A stretch of DNA of 34,464 bases from assembly GCA_022825235.1 (NCBI GenBank), contig JAJDYI010000031.1, positions 1 to 34,464 on the forward strand, given 5' to 3'. The DNA comes from Alphaproteobacteria bacterium (GTDB taxonomy: Bacteria > Pseudomonadota > Alphaproteobacteria > TMED109). Shown here piece after piece: positions 15,859-23,749 of the stretch (the stretch's first letter is position 1; every line of letters starts with the position of its first letter). A program made the translations under genes and the position numbers. The notes below the pieces were generated by a model. The model searched no databases and was not told the DNA's origin. It saw nothing but the letters and a program-made list of their open reading frames with translations.

Positions 15859-16332
15859 TCACGTCCGCGCGCCCCGGCCGGCCGGCGGGGCATCGAGCAG
15901 GGGCGCGATGGCCGCCAGCGCCAGAGCGTAGCCGGCCACGCCGACCCCGCACAGAACCCCGTCCGCCCGGGCGGAGACGTACGAATGATGGCGGAACGCC
16001 TCGCGTCCGTACACGTTGGAGACGTGCACCTCGATGACCGGCCCCGCGAACGCATTGAGCGCGTCGAGCAGCGCGACAGAGGTGTGGGTGTAGCCCGCCG
16101 CATTGAGCACGATCCCGCCGGCCCGGCCGGTCGCTTCCTGGACCCAGTCGACCAGCACGCCTTCGTGATTGGTCTGCCGGAAGTCGATTCCGAGCCCAAG
16201 CGGGCCCGCAGTCCGCCGGCACAGTGCCTCCACGTCGGCCAGTGTTTCCGGTCCGTAGATGCCGGGCTCGCGCGTGCCGAGCAGATTGAGGTTCGGGCCG
16301 TTCAGCACGAACACGGTGGTAGTCTCCGCCAT
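15859..16332 (-). CDS. aroQ: Type II 3-dehydroquinate dehydratase
   Basis: AroQ removes water from 3-dehydroquinate to give 3-dehydroshikimate, step three of the shikimate pathway. The 157 residues begin [21 protein letters not shown]; Arg21 and Tyr26 lie in the mobile lid, with Tyr26 the catalytic base. NAAGYTHTS supplies Asn77 and His83, and EVHVSN supplies Glu101 and the catalytic His103. It opens the aroQ-accB-accC-aat operon and is divergent from thiG across 76 bases. All expected residues are present. Confidence 0.95.
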   Translation of the reverse strand: MAETTTVFVLNGPNLNLLGTREPGIYGPETLADVEALCRRTAGPLGLGIDFRQTNHEGVLVDWVQEATGRAGGIVLNAAGYTHTSVALLDALNAFAGPVIEVHVSNVYGREAFRHHSYVSARADGVLCGVGVAGYALALAAIAPLLDAPPAGRGART

Positions 16333-16408
16333 GAATGGAATCTACAGTAACGGCACGGCGATGCCTTGAGATTCCGACGAACGGAAACCGCGCGCGGGGT
16401 GGGATTCG

Positions 16409-17380
16409 GTGGAGATAACGGTCAACGGTACGGAGCGTACCGTCGCCCCCGACCTGTTGCTTGACGATCTCCTGCGGGACCTGGGGCTGGACTCCAGGAA
16501 GATCGCGGTCGAGCGGAACCGGGAGATCGTGCGGCGGGCCGACTTCGGAACCCTCAGGCTCCAGCGCGGCGACAGCATCGAGATCGTCCATCTGGTGGGC
16601 GGCGGTGACGACGACCGCTGGGAGGTGGCGGGCCGACGTTTCCGCTCGCGCCTGATCATCGGCACCGGCAAGTTCGCGAGCTTTCAGCAGAACCGGGCGG
16701 CGCTGGAGGCCTCCGGCGCCGAGATCATCACCGTCGCCGTGCGCCGGGTGAATCTCGATGACCCGAACGCCGAGCGTCTGACCGACGTGATCGACCCGAA
16801 GGCCTACACCTACCTGCCGAACACGGCCGGCTGTTTCACGGCGGACGATGCCCTCCGCACCCTTCGCCTCGCGCGGGAGGTCGGGGGCTGGACGCTGGTG
16901 AAGCTGGAGATGCTGGGCGACCCCGACACGCTGTATCCGGACATGCCCGAAACCTTGCGCGTGACGGAGATCCTGGTCCGCGAGGGCTTCGAGGTGATGG
17001 TCTACTGCACCGACGATCCGCTGCTGGCGCAACGCCTGGAGGATCTCGGGGCGGCCGCCGTCATGCCGCTCGGCGCACCCATCGGTTCCGGTCTCGGCAT
17101 CCAGAACCCGCTCAACATCCGCTTCATCGTGGAACGTCTGCAGATCCCGGTCATCGTCGACGCGGGTGTGGGGACGGCCTCGGACGCGACGCTGGCGATG
17201 GAGCTGGGTTGCGATGGGGTCCTGATGAACACGGCGATCGCCGGCGCCGACGACCCGGTGCGCATGGCCCGGGCCATGCGTGCCGCCGTGCGTGCCGGAC
17301 GCGACGCCTATCTCGCCGGCCGCATTCCCCGTAAGTTTGCAGGCGACCCCTCGTCGCCCGTCACCGGGCTGATCGGGTAG
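16409..17380 (+). CDS. thiG: ThiS-ThiG fusion, sulfur carrier and thiazole synthase
   Basis: ThiG builds the thiazole phosphate of thiamine from deoxyxylulose phosphate, dehydroglycine and sulfur carried by ThiS. The 323-residue protein starts with a ubiquitin-like ThiS domain (1-66, [10 protein letters not shown] to HLVGGG) and continues as full-length ThiG (about 70-320), with the Schiff-base Lys165 in [10 protein letters not shown] and the phosphate-binding GVLMNTAI region. In free ThiS the Gly-Gly is the C-terminus that becomes a thiocarboxylate; here it is internal at 64-66. Fused ThiS-ThiG proteins are known. Start is a GTG at 16409. There is no visible TPP riboswitch, and no thiE, thiF or thiO nearby. 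Confidence 0.93.
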   Translation: MEITVNGTERTVAPDLLLDDLLRDLGLDSRKIAVERNREIVRRADFGTLRLQRGDSIEIVHLVGGGDDDRWEVAGRRFRSRLIIGTGKFASFQQNRAALEASGAEIITVAVRRVNLDDPNAERLTDVIDPKAYTYLPNTAGCFTADDALRTLRLAREVGGWTLVKLEMLGDPDTLYPDMPETLRVTEILVREGFEVMVYCTDDPLLAQRLEDLGAAAVMPLGAPIGSGLGIQNPLNIRFIVERLQIPVIVDAGVGTASDATLAMELGCDGVLMNTAIAGADDPVRMARAMRAAVRAGRDAYLAGRIPRKFAGDPSSPVTGLIG

Positions 17381-17397
17381 AACCCCTCGCTTCACAC

Positions 17398-17415
17398 GGC
17401 ACCCGAGCGGGTGCC
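17398..17415 (+). terminator. Hairpin after thiG
   Basis: GGCACCC and GGGTGCC form a 7-bp perfect stem with loop GAGC, 18 bases after the thiG stop. The following bases are C-rich rather than T-rich, so termination would be weak or need other factors. Confidence 0.4.
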
Positions 17416-17446
17416 CCCACTTCCCACCTAACCTAGGACCCCGCCA

Positions 17447-18460
17447 ATGGCCGCCAACCGCCGGATCGTCCTCGCCTCCCGTCCAATGGGCTTGCCCACC
17501 GCCGAGAACTTCCGACTCGAAGAGGAACCGGTCCCCGAGCCGCGACACGGCGAAGTGCTCGTGCGCGCCCTGTGGCTCTCGCTCGACCCCTACATGCGCG
17601 GCCGGATGAGTGCCGGCAAGTCGTACGCCGCCCCCAATCCGGTCGGCGGGGTCATGACCGGCGGTGTCTGCGGGCGCGTCGAGAAGAGCCAGGACCCCGC
17701 CTTCAACGAAGGCGACATCGTCCAGGGATTTGCCCTCGGATGGCAGGACTACGCGATCGCCACGGCCGCGCAGATCCGCAAGGTCGATCCCTCGCTGGCG
17801 CCCATTTCGACATCGGTCGGGATCCTGGGCATGCCGGGCATGACCGCATACTTCGGTTTGCTCGAGGTCGGGCGGCCGGTTCCCGGTGACACGGTCCTCG
17901 TGTCCGCCGCGTCCGGCGCCGTGGGGGCCGCGGTCGGTCAGATCGCGAAGATCGGCGGCTGCCGGGTGGTCGGCACGGCCGGCTCCGATGACAAGGTCGC
18001 GTACATCACCGAGGAGCTCGGTTTCGACGCCGGCATCAATTACCGGACCGCAGGCGACCTCAATGCCGCCGTGCGGGAGGCCTGCCCGGACGGCGTGGAC
18101 GTCTATTTCGACAACGTGGGCGGTCCCGTCACCGACGCGGCCTTCGCCAATCTGGCGCAATGGGGACGGGTCGCCATCTGTGGCCAGATCTCCCAGTACA
18201 ACAACACGGAAGAGGCGATGGGGCCGCGGTCCCTGCGGCATGTCCTGATCAACCAGGCGAGAGTCGAGGGCTTCCTGGTGTTCCGCTTCACGCAGAAGTA
18301 CCCGATCGCCCTCCGCCGCATGGCGCGCTGGATCAAGGAAGGGAAGCTGCGCTACCGCGAGGACGTCGTCGAGGGACTCGAACGCGCGCCCGAGGCCTTC
18401 ATCGGCATGCTACAGGGCAAGAACTTCGGCAAGCTGGTCGTGAAGGTGGCCGACGAGTAG
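17447..18460 (+). CDS. NADP-dependent, zinc-free MDR reductase (CurA-like)
   Basis: This 337-residue protein belongs to the leukotriene B4 dehydrogenase/CurA branch of medium-chain reductases, which reduce the C=C bond of alpha,beta-unsaturated carbonyls using NADPH. It shows VRALWLSLDPYMRGRM near the N-terminus, the nucleotide-binding ASGAVGAAVG at 155-164, and YFDNVGG followed by GQISQYN in the C-terminal half, all typical of the branch. The zinc ligands of classical alcohol dehydrogenases are absent. It seems to be a single gene. Exact substrate is unknown. Confidence 0.88.
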   Translation: MAANRRIVLASRPMGLPTAENFRLEEEPVPEPRHGEVLVRALWLSLDPYMRGRMSAGKSYAAPNPVGGVMTGGVCGRVEKSQDPAFNEGDIVQGFALGWQDYAIATAAQIRKVDPSLAPISTSVGILGMPGMTAYFGLLEVGRPVPGDTVLVSAASGAVGAAVGQIAKIGGCRVVGTAGSDDKVAYITEELGFDAGINYRTAGDLNAAVREACPDGVDVYFDNVGGPVTDAAFANLAQWGRVAICGQISQYNNTEEAMGPRSLRHVLINQARVEGFLVFRFTQKYPIALRRMARWIKEGKLRYREDVVEGLERAPEAFIGMLQGKNFGKLVVKVADE

Positions 18461-18484
18461 GCCCTGCCGCAGCCCGTTCCCCGA

Positions 18485-18506
18485 CTGTCAAGAACTCTTC
18501 ACGGAA
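18485..18506 (+). promoter_or_regulatory. Possible Pho box upstream of plcP-agt
   Basis: CTGTCAAGAAC is followed directly by TCTTCACGGAA. The first half matches the PhoB consensus CTGTCAT at six of seven positions; the second half keeps only its TCA core. The 11-base period fits. It lies about 100 bases before the first gene of a pair known in other bacteria to be PhoB-controlled. The match is partial, so this is a hypothesis. Confidence 0.4.
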
Positions 18507-18609
18507 TCGACACCGGAACGCACCACGCCATCTGCTGACATCACGCCTGCTTGGATGACGGTCGCCGCGCTGTTGGCGGCCGTCGCTGCTTGCGGGGCGC
18601 GTTCCGGCC

Positions 18610-19404
18610 ATGAACATCGTCGGCTTTCCCCGGCGGGTCCGCACACTGTGGATCTCCGACATTCATCTCGGCACGCGGGGGTGCCGGGCGGACGACTTGC
18701 TGGCGTTCCTCCGCACGATCGAGTGCCGCACCTTTTACTTGGTGGGGGACATCGTCGACTGCTGGCGGCTCAAGAAGTCCTGGTACTGGCCGGCCAGCCA
18801 TCAGGCAGTCGTCCGCGAGTTCCTGCGCCGGGCGAACGCGGGCGTTGAGGTCATCTTCATCCCGGGCAACCACGACGAGGCAGCTCGCGAATTCGACGGC
18901 CTCGACATGGCCGGCATCAAGATCCGCACCGAGGCGATCCATGTCGCCGCCGATGACCGACGGTTTCTCGTCGTGCATGGCGACGGGTTCGACGGCGTCG
19001 TACGCTACGCTCGCTGGCTCTATTGTCTGGGCGACCGGTCCTACCGGGTGATGCTGCGCTGCAACCGGGTCTTCAACCAGGTCCGCAGGCTCTGCGGGCT
19101 GCCGTACTGGTCGCTGTCGGCGTTCCTGAAGCACCGGGTCAAGAATGCCGTGCAGTTCATCGCCGACTTCGAGATCGTGCTCGCCCAGGAAGCCCGCCGC
19201 CGGGGCGTCGACGGGGTCGTGTGCGGCCACATTCACCACGCCGAGATCCGCTTCATCGGTGATGTCCTCTACTGCAACGACGGCGACTGGACCGAGAGCT
19301 GCACCGCGCTCGTCGAACACTTTGACGGCCGACTGGAGATCCTCCAGGGCGGCGCACGAAACCGCCTGGAGAGCCAGGGGACGAGGCTGGCGCAGGCGTC
19401 CTGA
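18610..19404 (+). CDS. plcP: PlcP/LpxH-like metallophosphoesterase
   Basis: A 264-residue calcineurin-like phosphoesterase with all metal-binding motifs: D17-I-H19, G46-D47 and D50, G-N-H88-D89, H123-G-D and G-H207-I-H209. Automated annotation would call it UDP-2,3-diacylglucosamine hydrolase (LpxH). Its neighbour, a GT4 glycosyltransferase 6 bases downstream, points instead to PlcP, the phospholipase C-type enzyme that turns membrane phospholipid into diacylglycerol under phosphate starvation. The extended region 125-190 rich in Arg and Tyr/Trp (VRYARWLYCLGDRSYRVMLR) would suit membrane binding. PlcP is preferred on context; LpxH-like activity is the alternative. Confidence 0.65.
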   Translation: MNIVGFPRRVRTLWISDIHLGTRGCRADDLLAFLRTIECRTFYLVGDIVDCWRLKKSWYWPASHQAVVREFLRRANAGVEVIFIPGNHDEAAREFDGLDMAGIKIRTEAIHVAADDRRFLVVHGDGFDGVVRYARWLYCLGDRSYRVMLRCNRVFNQVRRLCGLPYWSLSAFLKHRVKNAVQFIADFEIVLAQEARRRGVDGVVCGHIHHAEIRFIGDVLYCNDGDWTESCTALVEHFDGRLEILQGGARNRLESQGTRLAQAS

Positions 19405-19410
19405 TCCGCC

Positions 19411-20409
19411 GTGCGCATCGTCATCGTTTCGGACGCCTGGCACCCGCAGATCAACGGGGTGGTCCGAACGCTCGTCGCCGTCCAGCGCGAACTGCAGGCA
19501 ATGGGGCACACCGTACGGGTGATCGGACCGGACGGCTTCCGCACCGCACCGCTCCCGACGTATCCCGAGATCCGGCTCGCCCTGAATCCATGGCGGGTGC
19601 GGGGTGCGATCGAATCGTTCGAGCCGGACGCCGTGCACATCGCGACCGAAGGGCCGCTGGGCTGGGCGGCGCGCCGGTGGTGCCGCCGCGCAGCCAAGCC
19701 CTTCACGACCTCGTTCCACACCCGGTTTCCGGAATATCTCTCGGCGCGCACCGGATTGCCGGAAGAACTGGGCTACGCGGGGCTACGCCGGTTTCACTGT
19801 CATGCCGAAACCGTGATGGCCGCCACGCCGAGACTGGTCGCGGAACTCGAGCGGCGGGGATTCGGACGGGTCGGGCTGTGGGGGCGCGGGGTCGACACGT
19901 CGCTGTTTCGCCCGCGCCCCTGCGACCGGAGCCGCAGCGGTCCGTTGTGGCTGACGGTCGGCCGGGTGGCCGTCGAGAAGAACCTCGAGGCATTTCTCAG
20001 CCTCCAGCTGCCGGGACGCAAGATGGTGGTGGGGGACGGGCCGGCGCGCGAAGCGCTCCAGCGCCGGTTTCCCGACGTCGAGTTTCCGGGCGCCTGCACC
20101 GGCGACGATCTCGCGCGCACCTACGCACAGGCCGACGTCTTCGTCTTTCCGAGCCGCACCGACACGTTCGGAAACGTCATGCTGGAAGCACTCGCCAGCG
20201 GCGTGCCGGTGGCCGCCTATCCCGTGCCGGGCCCGCTCGACGTGGTGGGCGATGCTCCCGATGTCGCCGTTCTGGACGGCGACCTGGGCCGGGCCGCACA
20301 GGCGGCGCTCGAACTCGATCGCGCCGCCTGCAGGCGGTTTGCCGAAGGGCGCGGTTGGGATGCGAGCGCCCGGCAGTTCCTCGCCAACCTGTCCGTCAGG
20401 GGCGCCTGA
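19411..20409 (+). CDS. agt: GT4 glycosyltransferase, Agt-like glycolipid synthase
   Basis: A 332-residue retaining GT-B enzyme of family GT4. The N-terminal domain starts IVIVSDAWHPQINGVVRT with the sugar-acceptor loop. The C-terminal domain has GRVAVEKNLE at 184-193, GDGP at 208-211, and SRTDTFGNVMLEA at 248-260, the donor-binding motif of diacylglycerol glycosyltransferases and mannosyltransferases. Placed 6 bases after plcP, it would add a sugar to the diacylglycerol released by PlcP, giving glycolipids that replace phospholipids. Start is a GTG at 19411. The sugar donor cannot be read from sequence. Confidence 0.78.
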   Translation: MRIVIVSDAWHPQINGVVRTLVAVQRELQAMGHTVRVIGPDGFRTAPLPTYPEIRLALNPWRVRGAIESFEPDAVHIATEGPLGWAARRWCRRAAKPFTTSFHTRFPEYLSARTGLPEELGYAGLRRFHCHAETVMAATPRLVAELERRGFGRVGLWGRGVDTSLFRPRPCDRSRSGPLWLTVGRVAVEKNLEAFLSLQLPGRKMVVGDGPAREALQRRFPDVEFPGACTGDDLARTYAQADVFVFPSRTDTFGNVMLEALASGVPVAAYPVPGPLDVVGDAPDVAVLDGDLGRAAQAALELDRAACRRFAEGRGWDASARQFLANLSVRGA

Positions 20410-20603
20410 AGATGCAATGGATACATGCCCTAGGCTGGCGCGCCAGGCACCATGCCCGGCGCGTTCAGTCCCTGACAGCGAGTGGTGAACCTCCCGCATG
20501 GGGCAATGGGAGATCAATATTCCGTCTCATCGCGAATTTGTCATGTGTTGACCGCTGGTGTCAGTGTTTAGGCCTGTATCCGGCGCTTGCTATCTGCACC
20601 CGG

Positions 20604-20870
20604 TCATCGAAATAGGTCGGCATGGCTACCGGTATGTGTGAGCACCAGGGCATCGCCGTCGATATGCCAGATCAGAAGCCAGTCGGGCTCAATACGGCAT
20701 TCCCAGGAACGGGCCCTTCGGCCCGATAGCCGATGGGCACGGCAGTGAGGGGGAAGAGGCTGGTCGGAAAGCAGGCGCTCCACGACGGCCCAGAGTTTTT
20801 CGAGGTCCCGCTAACGGCGGCGGGCGCGACGCAGGTCCCGGCGGAACCGCTTCGAAGTGCGGAGGCGCAC
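20604..20870 (-). pseudogene. yafQ: YafQ/RelE-type toxin with an in-frame amber codon
   Basis: Downstream of the antitoxin, the minus strand encodes a complete YafQ-like mRNA interferase interrupted only by a TAG at 20811-20813. The reading is MRLRTSKRFRRDLRRARRR, stop, then RDLEKLWAVVERLLSDQPLP, a RIEPDWLLIWHID block and the C-terminal THTGSHADLF, which holds the catalytic His region. The start used is a GTG at 20870; a CTG overlapping the antitoxin stop is an alternative. With the stop the product is 19 residues and inactive. Total length of 88 codons equals the family norm. It seems a recent inactivation, since the rest is well conserved. Confidence 0.75.
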
Positions 20871-20878
20871 GTAGAGGC

Positions 20879-21142
20879 TCAGTCGTCAGGCACGGACGCC
20901 CTGAGTGCATCCAGATTTTCGTACTCGATGAGGTCCTTGCCGTCGTACGCCTCCTGCAGCTCCCGGCAGGTCTGTGCATTCGGAATGTTGACAGCGAACG
21001 GCATGCCGTGGCGCAGGGTGACCTGTTTGTAGAACAACGTAATGGCCTCAGTGGCGGAGAGGCCCAGTCGAGTGAAAATCGCTTCGGCGTCGTGCTTGAG
21101 TTTGGGTTCGACACGCGCTCGGATCATCGCGGTCTTGGTCAT
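20879..21142 (-). CDS. dinJ: RelB/DinJ-family antitoxin
   Basis: The 87-residue protein has the ribbon-helix-helix N-terminus of DinJ (TAMIRARVEPKLKHDAEAIF, then LGLSATEAITLFYKQV) and the RHGMPFAVNIPN segment typical of the family. A C-terminal tail (LIEYENLDALRASVPDD) would wrap the toxin. The ATG at 21142 was chosen because homologues begin MTKTA; the longer open frame upstream has no support. It would bind its own promoter and neutralise YafQ. Its toxin partner downstream carries a nonsense codon, so the antitoxin is probably an orphan. Confidence 0.85.
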   Translation of the reverse strand: MTKTAMIRARVEPKLKHDAEAIFTRLGLSATEAITLFYKQVTLRHGMPFAVNIPNAQTCRELQEAYDGKDLIEYENLDALRASVPDD

Positions 21143-21482
21143 GGGTGGCGTCCCTGTGCAGAGGCAACGTATCCTGGATGGGGTACAGCATAGCCGATGC
21201 GAACGGGTCCAGCGGCCGCGAGGCAGGAGCTCCATTCGGGATCGTGAGTGGGGCGGAGATCACTCAAACACGCATTGCGTTCTGAAGCACCGGGCCATGG
21301 CCGATGTCACAGAAGACCGATTGGCCCGCTTTGCTCACCACTGCCGGATGTGCTGACGTCGGGCAGTGTTTGGGGCCGGTTCCGGCAGGTGTCGGGGTCT
21401 GGATCGTGCCGCCGGGGAGCTTCCACCGGCCAGAGAGATCCACGCAGAAGGACCGTGGCGGGGTCGCAGTGCCCCGGCAGCC
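21143..21482. other. Intergenic region upstream of the antitoxin
   Basis: These 340 bases lie between the divergent start of the antitoxin gene and the first copy of the long direct repeat. They should contain the antitoxin promoter. I see no supported gene, and the open frames lack protein-like features. Confidence 0.35.
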
Positions 21483-21773
21483 CGAAGTCGCCCGCCAGGG
21501 GCTCACCACGGAAATCACGCGGGCGCGCCGCAACATGGGCGGCCGGAAATAGGCAAGATCTAGGTTCACGGCTTTTGGCAGGACCGGTCGGAGATGGACC
21601 GATCACGCCACTCAGTGCGCCTTGGCTTGGCCGGGCGGACCCGGCACGATCCGCCGCGAGACGGCCCTTAGGTTCCAGCTCATGGCCGCAGGGAGACCAT
21701 CATGAAGTTTTTTCGACTGGGGACCTTGCCCGCCGTATTGCTTGTCCTTGGGTCGGTTGGTGCAGCCGCTGCC
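21483..21773 (+). repeat. Direct repeat copy 1 (leader plus signal-peptide region)
   Basis: This 291-base segment aligns without gaps to 22574-22864, at a constant offset of 1091. By hand I count about 36 mismatches (about 88% identity). The last 97 bases, covering the ribosome site and signal-peptide codons, differ at only two positions, while the upstream part is near 82%. Copy 2 leads into the intact nucleosidase-like gene; copy 1 leads into a truncated frame. Confidence 0.85.
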
Positions 21774-21818
21774 GGCACCAACACCCGGATGACGGATGGA
21801 GCGGGCTCAGTCGTGTAA
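21702..21818 (+). pseudogene. Truncated copy of the nucleosidase-like gene's 5' end
   Basis: The ATG at 21702 starts a 38-residue frame that repeats the signal peptide of the downstream nucleosidase-like protein (MKFFRLGTLPAVLLVLGSVG) with one Ala-to-Val change. It then diverges into GTNTRMTDGAGSVV and stops. A trace of similarity (CCGGATGACG) persists for a few bases after gaps. The rest of the gene is absent and its place is taken by the end of a small gene on the other strand. It could still make a short exported peptide, since its ribosome site is intact. Confidence 0.65.
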
Positions 21819-22031
21819 CTCGAGACGCCGCTCGATTCGGTCCAGGCGTTCCTGCATGGCTGCGATGGTGCTGTCATGCGAAACTTCCGAGTGCATGAAT
21901 CCGGCCATGTGGGATTTGATCCCGCGAACGTCTGCCTGGAGTTCGTTCATCCGTCCATCCATGGCCGCCAGCTTGGCCTGGATGGCCTTGAGGTGCTCAA
22001 GCAGAAGCTGGTTGGTGACATTGTCGGTCAT
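21807..22031 (-). CDS. Small coiled-coil protein of unknown function
   Basis: A 74-residue protein, MTDNVTNQLLLEHLKAIQAKL to ERLDRIERRLELHD, with heptad spacing of hydrophobic residues over almost its whole length. It should form a coiled coil. Similar small proteins with LLEHLKAIQ and RLDRIERRL are common near mobile or decayed regions of alphaproteobacterial genomes, with no established function. The ATG at 22031 is used. It lies between the two copies of the long repeat, and its 3' end overlaps the truncated signal-peptide frame on the other strand by 12 bases. Confidence 0.65.
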   Translation of the reverse strand: MTDNVTNQLLLEHLKAIQAKLAAMDGRMNELQADVRGIKSHMAGFMHSEVSHDSTIAAMQERLDRIERRLELHD

Positions 22032-22573
22032 CTACTGGCCCTCAAAGGGGATCGTACTACGTAATCGGCGGCTGGGAAATAGGCTCGCCGCGACGGTAGA
22101 TCCTTGCTGATTCAGGCTTGTATCGGCGCGGGGAGCCGCTGCCGTGAGTTCCTCGCCTTACGGATGCTCAAATGGTGCCGGTCGGTTCCGCGCTTGCTGG
22201 TCGCGCCGTGGCAAGCAAGGCTCGCCCCTGTCGGATACAACTTGCCGGCGTCATTTTTCGGATTGACGGGACGCGCCGGGTGCCACCATCTGCGTGTCCT
22301 ACAGCACCCTGAGCACGCAGGGTTCGGCCTGCTGCTGCAAAAAACGCGCTGTACGGAGAAAATCCCTTCCCACTTGGGATATGCGTCTCGTCCAATCTAG
22401 AGCCTGGTGGCGTCCGATTCGGAATACGAGGCCGCCCTTTCTGGACTTGGAGAGTTCGCGTCCCACCTTGCACTGCCGAGCCCAGCCTCAACTTTCCGCG
22501 GAGTCCGCCACTCGCAGAGCCTTCTGCCATTAATCATTTGGTCTCCGGGGGCGGATCGAGCGCCGATCAAGCG
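22032..22573. other. Gene-poor spacer between the repeat copies
   Basis: These 542 bases contain only short frames without protein-like features. The composition is less GC-rich than the flanks in places. I recognise no gene, transposase remnant or RNA in it. Confidence 0.35.
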
Positions 22574-22864
22574 CGAAGTCACCCGCCAGGAGCTCGCCAT
22601 GGTAATCACGCGGGAGGGCCGCAACATGGACGGCCGCGAATGGGCAAGATCCAGGTTCCGGGGTTTCGGCAGGGCCGGTCCGAGGCAAACCGATCACGCA
22701 GTGCCGTGCGCCTTGGCTTGGCCGGGCTTACCCGGCACGATCCGGATCGAGACGGCCCTCGGGTTCCAGCTCATGGCCGCAGGGAGACCATCATGAAGTT
22801 TTTTCGACTGGGGACCTTGCCCGCCGCATTGCTTGTCCTTGGGTCGGTTGGCGCAGCCGCTGCC
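22574..22864 (+). repeat. Direct repeat copy 2 (leader plus signal-peptide region)
   Basis: This is the partner of the repeat at 21483-21773. It ends inside the signal-peptide codons of the intact nucleosidase-like gene and so includes that gene's ribosome site, and presumably its promoter. Confidence 0.85.
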
Positions 22865-23728
22865 GCGCCGGTGCCCGCGCACGGAGTCCGGGATGACGCC
22901 CCCCGCATTGCCGTGGTCTCCGCGTTCGCACCGGAACTCGCGATCCTGAAGAGCGAACTGACCGGGGCGACCATCCATGTGATGAACGGCGTCGAGTTCG
23001 CCACCGGCCGTCTCGAGGGACGCGCTGTCGTCCTGTTCCTGAGTGGCATCAGCATGGTCAATGCCGCCATGACTGTGCAGCTTGCAATCGACCATTTCAC
23101 CATCGACCGGATCGTGTTCTCGGGCATTGCGGGCGGGGTGGATCCCGCACTCGACATCGGGGACGTCGTCATTGCGGATCGCTGGGGCCAGTACCTCGAA
23201 ATGGTGTTCGCGCGCGACGGCCCGGAGGGATGGGAGAAGCCCCCCTTCTTCCAGTACCCGCACGGGAACTTCGGGATGATGTTTCCACGCTCCGTCACCG
23301 TTCAGCGCGCGGGCGCGCCAGCGCCGGAGACCCGGTTCTGGTTTCCCGCGGATGAAGCCATGCTCGCCGCCGCGCGCGATGCGGCCGGCGGCGTCGCGCT
23401 CGGGCGCTGCTCCGCCGAGGGCGCCTGCCTGGAACGCGCGCCAAGAGTTGTCGTCGGCGGTGCGGGGGTCTCGGGCGGCGCCTTCATCGACAATGCCGCA
23501 TTCCGCGACTACACGTTCGATACCTTCGGCGCGCGGGTGCTGGACATGGAAAGCGCCGCCGTGGCGCACGTGGCCTGGGCGAACGAAGTGCCGTTCATCG
23601 CCATCCGAAGCCTGTCCGACCTCGCCGGCGGGAGTGCCGGCGGAAACCAGCTGGACATCTTCTTCCGGCTGGCTGCCGACAACGCGGCACAGGTCGTGAA
23701 GGCGCTCCTGCATGCACTCCCCGAATAG
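22793..23728 (+). CDS. Exported MTA/SAH nucleosidase-like protein
   Basis: The 311-residue product has a signal peptide (1-24) and a purine-nucleoside phosphorylase/MTAN fold. Motifs include the start of the fold IAVVSAFAPELAIL (Glu48 in the position of the catalytic-pocket Glu), VFSGIAGGVDPALDIGDVVIA, the ribose-binding DMESAAVA with Glu253, and RSLSDLAGG with Asp276, the base-protonating Asp. All catalytic positions are kept, so it may cleave nucleosides such as methylthioadenosine outside the cytoplasm. An insertion with Cys206 and Cys212 (GRCSAEGACLE) may form a disulfide, in keeping with export. The ATG at 22793 follows AGGGAGA; the open frame upstream lies within the repeat and is not coding. 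Confidence 0.85.
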   Translation: MKFFRLGTLPAALLVLGSVGAAAAAPVPAHGVRDDAPRIAVVSAFAPELAILKSELTGATIHVMNGVEFATGRLEGRAVVLFLSGISMVNAAMTVQLAIDHFTIDRIVFSGIAGGVDPALDIGDVVIADRWGQYLEMVFARDGPEGWEKPPFFQYPHGNFGMMFPRSVTVQRAGAPAPETRFWFPADEAMLAAARDAAGGVALGRCSAEGACLERAPRVVVGGAGVSGGAFIDNAAFRDYTFDTFGARVLDMESAAVAHVAWANEVPFIAIRSLSDLAGGSAGGNQLDIFFRLAADNAAQVVKALLHALPE

Positions 23729-23749
23729 CGGCGGGCCGCGAGGAGCGAG

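Noticed and set aside
16333-16408. TPP riboswitch before the thiazole synthase gene
   Set aside because: The 76-base gap is too short and lacks the conserved CTGAGA and ACCTGA elements.
15818-18241. Open frame of 807 codons on the minus strand across aroQ, thiG and the reductase
   Set aside because: It runs antisense or out of frame through several clear genes on both strands, which is only possible because stops are rare at this GC content.
21264-21569. 101-codon minus-strand frame over the first repeat
   Set aside because: The matching stretch in the second repeat copy does not keep the same protein, so selection for coding is not seen.
22538-22792. N-terminal extension of the nucleosidase-like gene
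   Set aside because: The signal peptide at 22793 with its own ribosome site marks the start, and the extension lies in repeat DNA that is not open as the same protein in copy 1.
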